This document shows positions 61,081-64,000 of a DNA stretch of 64,000 nucleotides, one piece after another. The position numbers and the translations under genes are program-made. Within the stretch, counting starts at the first letter, position 1. Each line of letters starts with the position of its first letter. The notes beneath the pieces were generated by a model. It made no database searches. It was not told where the DNA came from and was given only the letters and a program-made list of their open reading frames with translations. Source of the DNA: Epiperipatus broadwayi (Eukaryota; Onychophora; Udeonychophora; Euonychophora; Peripatidae); NCBI GenBank assembly GCA_028023455.1, contig JAQFVV010006215.1, positions 6,369,230-6,433,229 on the forward strand, read 5' to 3'.

Positions 61081-62380
61081 TGCGCCGACTAGACTCAGGG
61101 AGAAACAAGAGATCTTAAATTGTTTAGACAATTGAGACAAAAGCACAAAGACAAACGTCAGCCAAATTAAGTTTAAACATATTTAATAAAATTTTATTAA
61201 GAGAAAATTAACTTATAAGAAAAGTTTATAAGTTAACAAATATGATTAGCTCAGGCGTGTACCAGAAAGACTAAATACAATGCTCTGGCAGATCTACTGA
61301 TTCTCTAATAAACAAATTTAAAAGGGAGGAATCAAATTTCATTCAGCCGAGGATTCATCTTAACATTGGTTCACCCTTTCAGATATTCAAACAAGACGTC
61401 CTTGAAATAGATCAAAGAAGCTAGTGCCGATGAGCTTTTCGAGATCTAAACATGGTCAGACCTCGAATGTCCTTATATCGGTAAGAACTGCATCTATTAC
61501 TACGTTTAAAATAATGGTGATTGATCCACCTCAAGAACAACCGAAAAATAAGATTGAAAGGAAGTAAAACAATTAAAAACTGGTGAATCCCAGCCAAATG
61601 ATTGGCGAAAATTACTTTAAAATTAATAAGAAAAGGTCTCAATAGGAGACAAGCAAATAATTAGAAAAACAGTTACGTCTGCCCCAGCAGTTAAAGAAAA
61701 GAAAATGAATTACAAACAAATTCTGAGTATATGCTCTGATAAATTTAAAGCATACATAATAAATACAAAAATAAATCTATCGGAGAGTGCACATGAGTAC
61801 GAAAACATTAAAAGTTGTAAACATTTTAGCAGAACAAAGGTATTGTGCACCTGTAATTTAAAAAGGGATAAACATTATCTTCCTGCTGACAATTTATAAA
61901 ATTACAAAGAAAACAATTCTAATTTCCGCCTTCAGAGTTATAAGAAACAAAATCCCCACCTGCGGAAAATTAGACAATAAAGTCATCAGCCAAAAGATTT
62001 TGGAGGTTTAGCAATAGGGCAAACATAGAGTTTAAAATTAATTATTGAATCTTAACATAATTACAGGTAAGCATTTAAAAGGCATGACTGCCAAAGCATT
62101 TATAAAAATACATAAAAATAGAAAACTCACTCGTCACTCTCCAATAAACAAAAATTGAAAGCAACTTGGAATCTTAAAACTAAGATTCCAAGACACACTA
62201 CAAAATATTAGAAAACACAGCAAATATTAAATATGAGGCTATATAAATTACTTAAGCTTATGAATACATATTTATGATTAGACTGAGTGGAGATTTACTG
62301 AGAATTAATTTACCCTGGGAAGAATAAAAGGAAAATAGTTACCTTTCAGTAAAAGCAATGTTCACGTAGAGTGCGCACTT

Positions 62381-62551
62381 TTACTTAAGTTCATTTTCAG
62401 GTTCTTCGACCATGGCAAGGTAGATGTAACGAGGTTCCGGCTTCTTGTAGATGTTTAAGGCATTACTGGAGCAAATTTGGAAGTCAGGGATCCATCTTTT
62501 GTTGAGGTAGCAAGCCATTCGGGTTTTAACAACACGTATAGAATTTTTCAT
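62381..62551 (-). CDS. 56-codon ORF downstream of a TATA box, unknown
   Basis: Starts MKNSIRVVKTRMACYLNKR and contains 'WIPDFQICSS' and 'YIYLAMVEEPENELK'. It lies ~140 bp downstream of a well-formed TATAAATAG and is followed ~35 bp later by a consensus-like splice donor. Codon use is balanced and GC-richer than its surroundings, unlike the random A+T ORFs nearby. No known family is recognised. It could be a small protein, the first coding exon of a larger gene read through the donor in another form, or a chance ORF in an LTR leader. Confidence 0.35.
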   Translation of the reverse strand: MKNSIRVVKTRMACYLNKRWIPDFQICSSNALNIYKKPEPRYIYLAMVEEPENELK

Positions 62552-62689
62552 CTTGTTGCAAGCAAAAGTATTTAATAACAGCTGATGACCTCTAAGAATT
62601 TAAATGTCCGCGCTGATATAAACTTTCACTTTAGAAACAGCTTGTCTAGTTACGAATAATGAATTCACTCTCACTCCAAATTTTCCGGG

Positions 62690-62698
62690 CTATTTATA
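62690..62698 (-). promoter_or_regulatory. TATA box (TATAAATAG)
   Basis: On the minus strand, in a GC-rich context ('gacgTATAAATAGcccgg'). A start site would be expected near 62665, upstream of the 56-codon ORF. Confidence 0.5.
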
Positions 62699-62799
62699 CG
62701 TCGCTCCATTTCCCGCGAAACACCTTCCTTGTTGTTCAATTTCTTCGCCTTAGGCAGGGCAAATATTAATCTCTCACTCAATCTATCTGAGAATTCTAC

Positions 62800-64000
62800 C
62801 CAGGGATTATTGAAATGAAAACAACTACACAAAAATCAAATCTCCACTCTTTAAAATAAAAGCCACAGGAATGTAATTAGCTAGGTTGCTTGTTTTTTTG
62901 TTAATTGATTTAAAGTAAAAACAAGCAGTATATGAAAACTAAAATAAATCGATAAACATTAAAATGATATAAATGTGTTTTACATATAAACGCTTGTGTA
63001 AATTGATACACGTATTCTTTTTTAAATAATAATAAAATTTAAACATTAAATGTTTTAACAAAATTAAGTTTAGTGAAGATTAAAACTTAATCGGATTTCA
63101 ATCATGTTCAGTATATATAATTTAGCTGTATGCAAATTTATGCAATTTACACTGTTTACTTTTTGGAAATGGAAAAGTAAGATTCCTTTCTGTTGATGGT
63201 GCTGGGATCATCTGCTGTAAAGTACACCTTTTTTATATTACATTTAGTGTCATGGCATTCAGTGCACAATATTTCTGCTAAAGTGGGTTCGAATATATGG
63301 CCAATGGACTTATGATGCTCCAAAAGGTTGCTACAGTGCAGTACTTCCTCATTCTATAAATAATCAGTTTTATTGTTCAAGAGTTTTCAAGACTTGGCAA
63401 GAAGTTTTGAACACTGGAAGTGAGAGATCTGGATATGATCCATCTTTGGCGATCACTATAAAAACTCATTTATTTCTTCCACTAAGTTCTTTTTTTCTTT
63501 AAACACTTCTCAAAACTCTGGTATATATAATACTTCCCTCCATAATTCAAAAGTGATATTATTCATTTATCAACACATCTCCGGTTATTTTATACAAAAT
63601 AAGACTCCAACATATTGCTCCTTGAAATCTATCTTTCCTCCCAATGGCACATTAAGCTTTTTTCTTTCTCTGATTTCCTTTTCCTTAGCTCATTTTTTTG
63701 TTATTTTATGTAAAGCAATACTTTAACATTCATTCCTTGAAAATCTAAAACTCATTTTCTACAATTTCTTGACTCACTCACCATGATTTGGAAAATAGGA
63801 ATGAAACATGGCAATTTTCTTCTTTCACAGAGTAAGATTTGAACAAGAAAAAAAATTAATACTAAGCTCATTTCTTTTCAACTTGGCTATTTTTATAATT
63901 CATAATCAAGATAATCTAAATGCAGCTATACAAAGAGTTTTCATCATCGCTGGTAAAGTTGCTTTCATCAATTAGCGAAATTTTTTTTTAAACAAACAAA
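62800..64000. other. No recognisable gene
   Basis: A+T-rich, T-rich towards the end. A B-box-like 'gggttcgaa' (63283-63291) has no matching A box. A 30-residue stretch near 63395-63470 ('TWQEVLNTGSERSGYDPSLA') could be a coding fragment but matches nothing I can name. Confidence 0.4.

Larger units (their letters stand above)
61080..62760 (-). mobile_element. Promoter-bearing, GC-richer segment (possible LTR or 5' end of a gene)
   Basis: Minus-strand order: a GC-rich upstream patch ('cgcgggaaatggagcgacg'), TATAAATAG (62690-62698), a leader, a 56-codon ORF, a potential splice donor (AAAG|GTAACT, GT at 62341-62342), a long A+T-rich body, and a 3' end near 61080 with 'cttgtttctccctgag'. The plan resembles the minus-strand reading of the insertion at 47735-51400, which ends with a similar 'cttttgtttctctgg'. 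This suggests related retroelement termini. Direct homology is weak, and a host first exon is an alternative. Confidence 0.35.

Noticed and set aside
63283-63291. Second tRNA-derived SINE from a B-box-like word
   Set aside because: The match is incomplete (gggttcgaatat) and no A box, tail or target duplication was found.

Overview
The window is eukaryotic, very A+T-rich (well over two-thirds A+T by eye) and gene-poor, and reads like an invertebrate animal genome. It has no operon structure, Shine-Dalgarno sites or dense ORFs. It holds one intact animal-type gene, a Na+/K+-ATPase beta subunit on the minus strand at 32057-33022. The rest is remnants of animal transposon classes (Penelope-like elements, several non-LTR retrotransposons, hAT elements, MITEs, a tRNA-derived SINE) plus satellite and tetranucleotide arrays. 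I cannot name the species. A lineage such as a cnidarian, flatworm or mollusc would fit.

Layout. 0-10 kb: a decayed LINE reverse transcriptase (minus), then clusters of a ~0.4-0.45 kb repeat, called R1 here, in tandem and head-to-head orientation. A LINE 3' fragment ('LINE-S') follows, then two more LINE relics. 10-17 kb: a short GC-richer tandem repeat, long empty A+T stretches and two LINE 3' relics. 17.2-19.7 kb: a ~2.4 kb inverted duplication with ~1 kb arms. 20-32 kb: a Penelope endonuclease fragment, several duplications, an R1 fragment with a 13-bp target-site duplication, a perfect 43-bp-arm hairpin, two MITE-like elements, and a long-TIR element carrying a nested hAT with an 8-bp duplication. 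32-33 kb: the ATPase beta gene. 34.7-41.3 kb: two minus-strand Penelope-like relics, one split by a second hAT element and the other by R1 clusters. 41-47 kb: direct repeats and a LINE tail. 47.2-53.3 kb: a very long compound CTAT-type array interrupted by a ~3.7 kb insertion with TG...CA ends. 53.9-55.8 kb: R1 plus a second large LINE-S copy. 56.9 kb: a tRNA-derived SINE with target-site duplications. 58.6-60.4 kb: the best-preserved Penelope-like element (RT core plus broken GIY-YIG). 61-62.8 kb: a promoter-like, GC-richer segment with a TATA box and a 56-codon ORF.

The genes do not form a pathway. The main connected story is the repeat ecology. R1 units are tandem, inverted and retroposed. 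LINE-S copies sit at the same position between R1 units, which suggests a preferred target or co-mobilised composite. hAT and R1 copies are nested in older Penelope copies, giving a relative age order. All family calls come from reading motifs by eye, with no database search.
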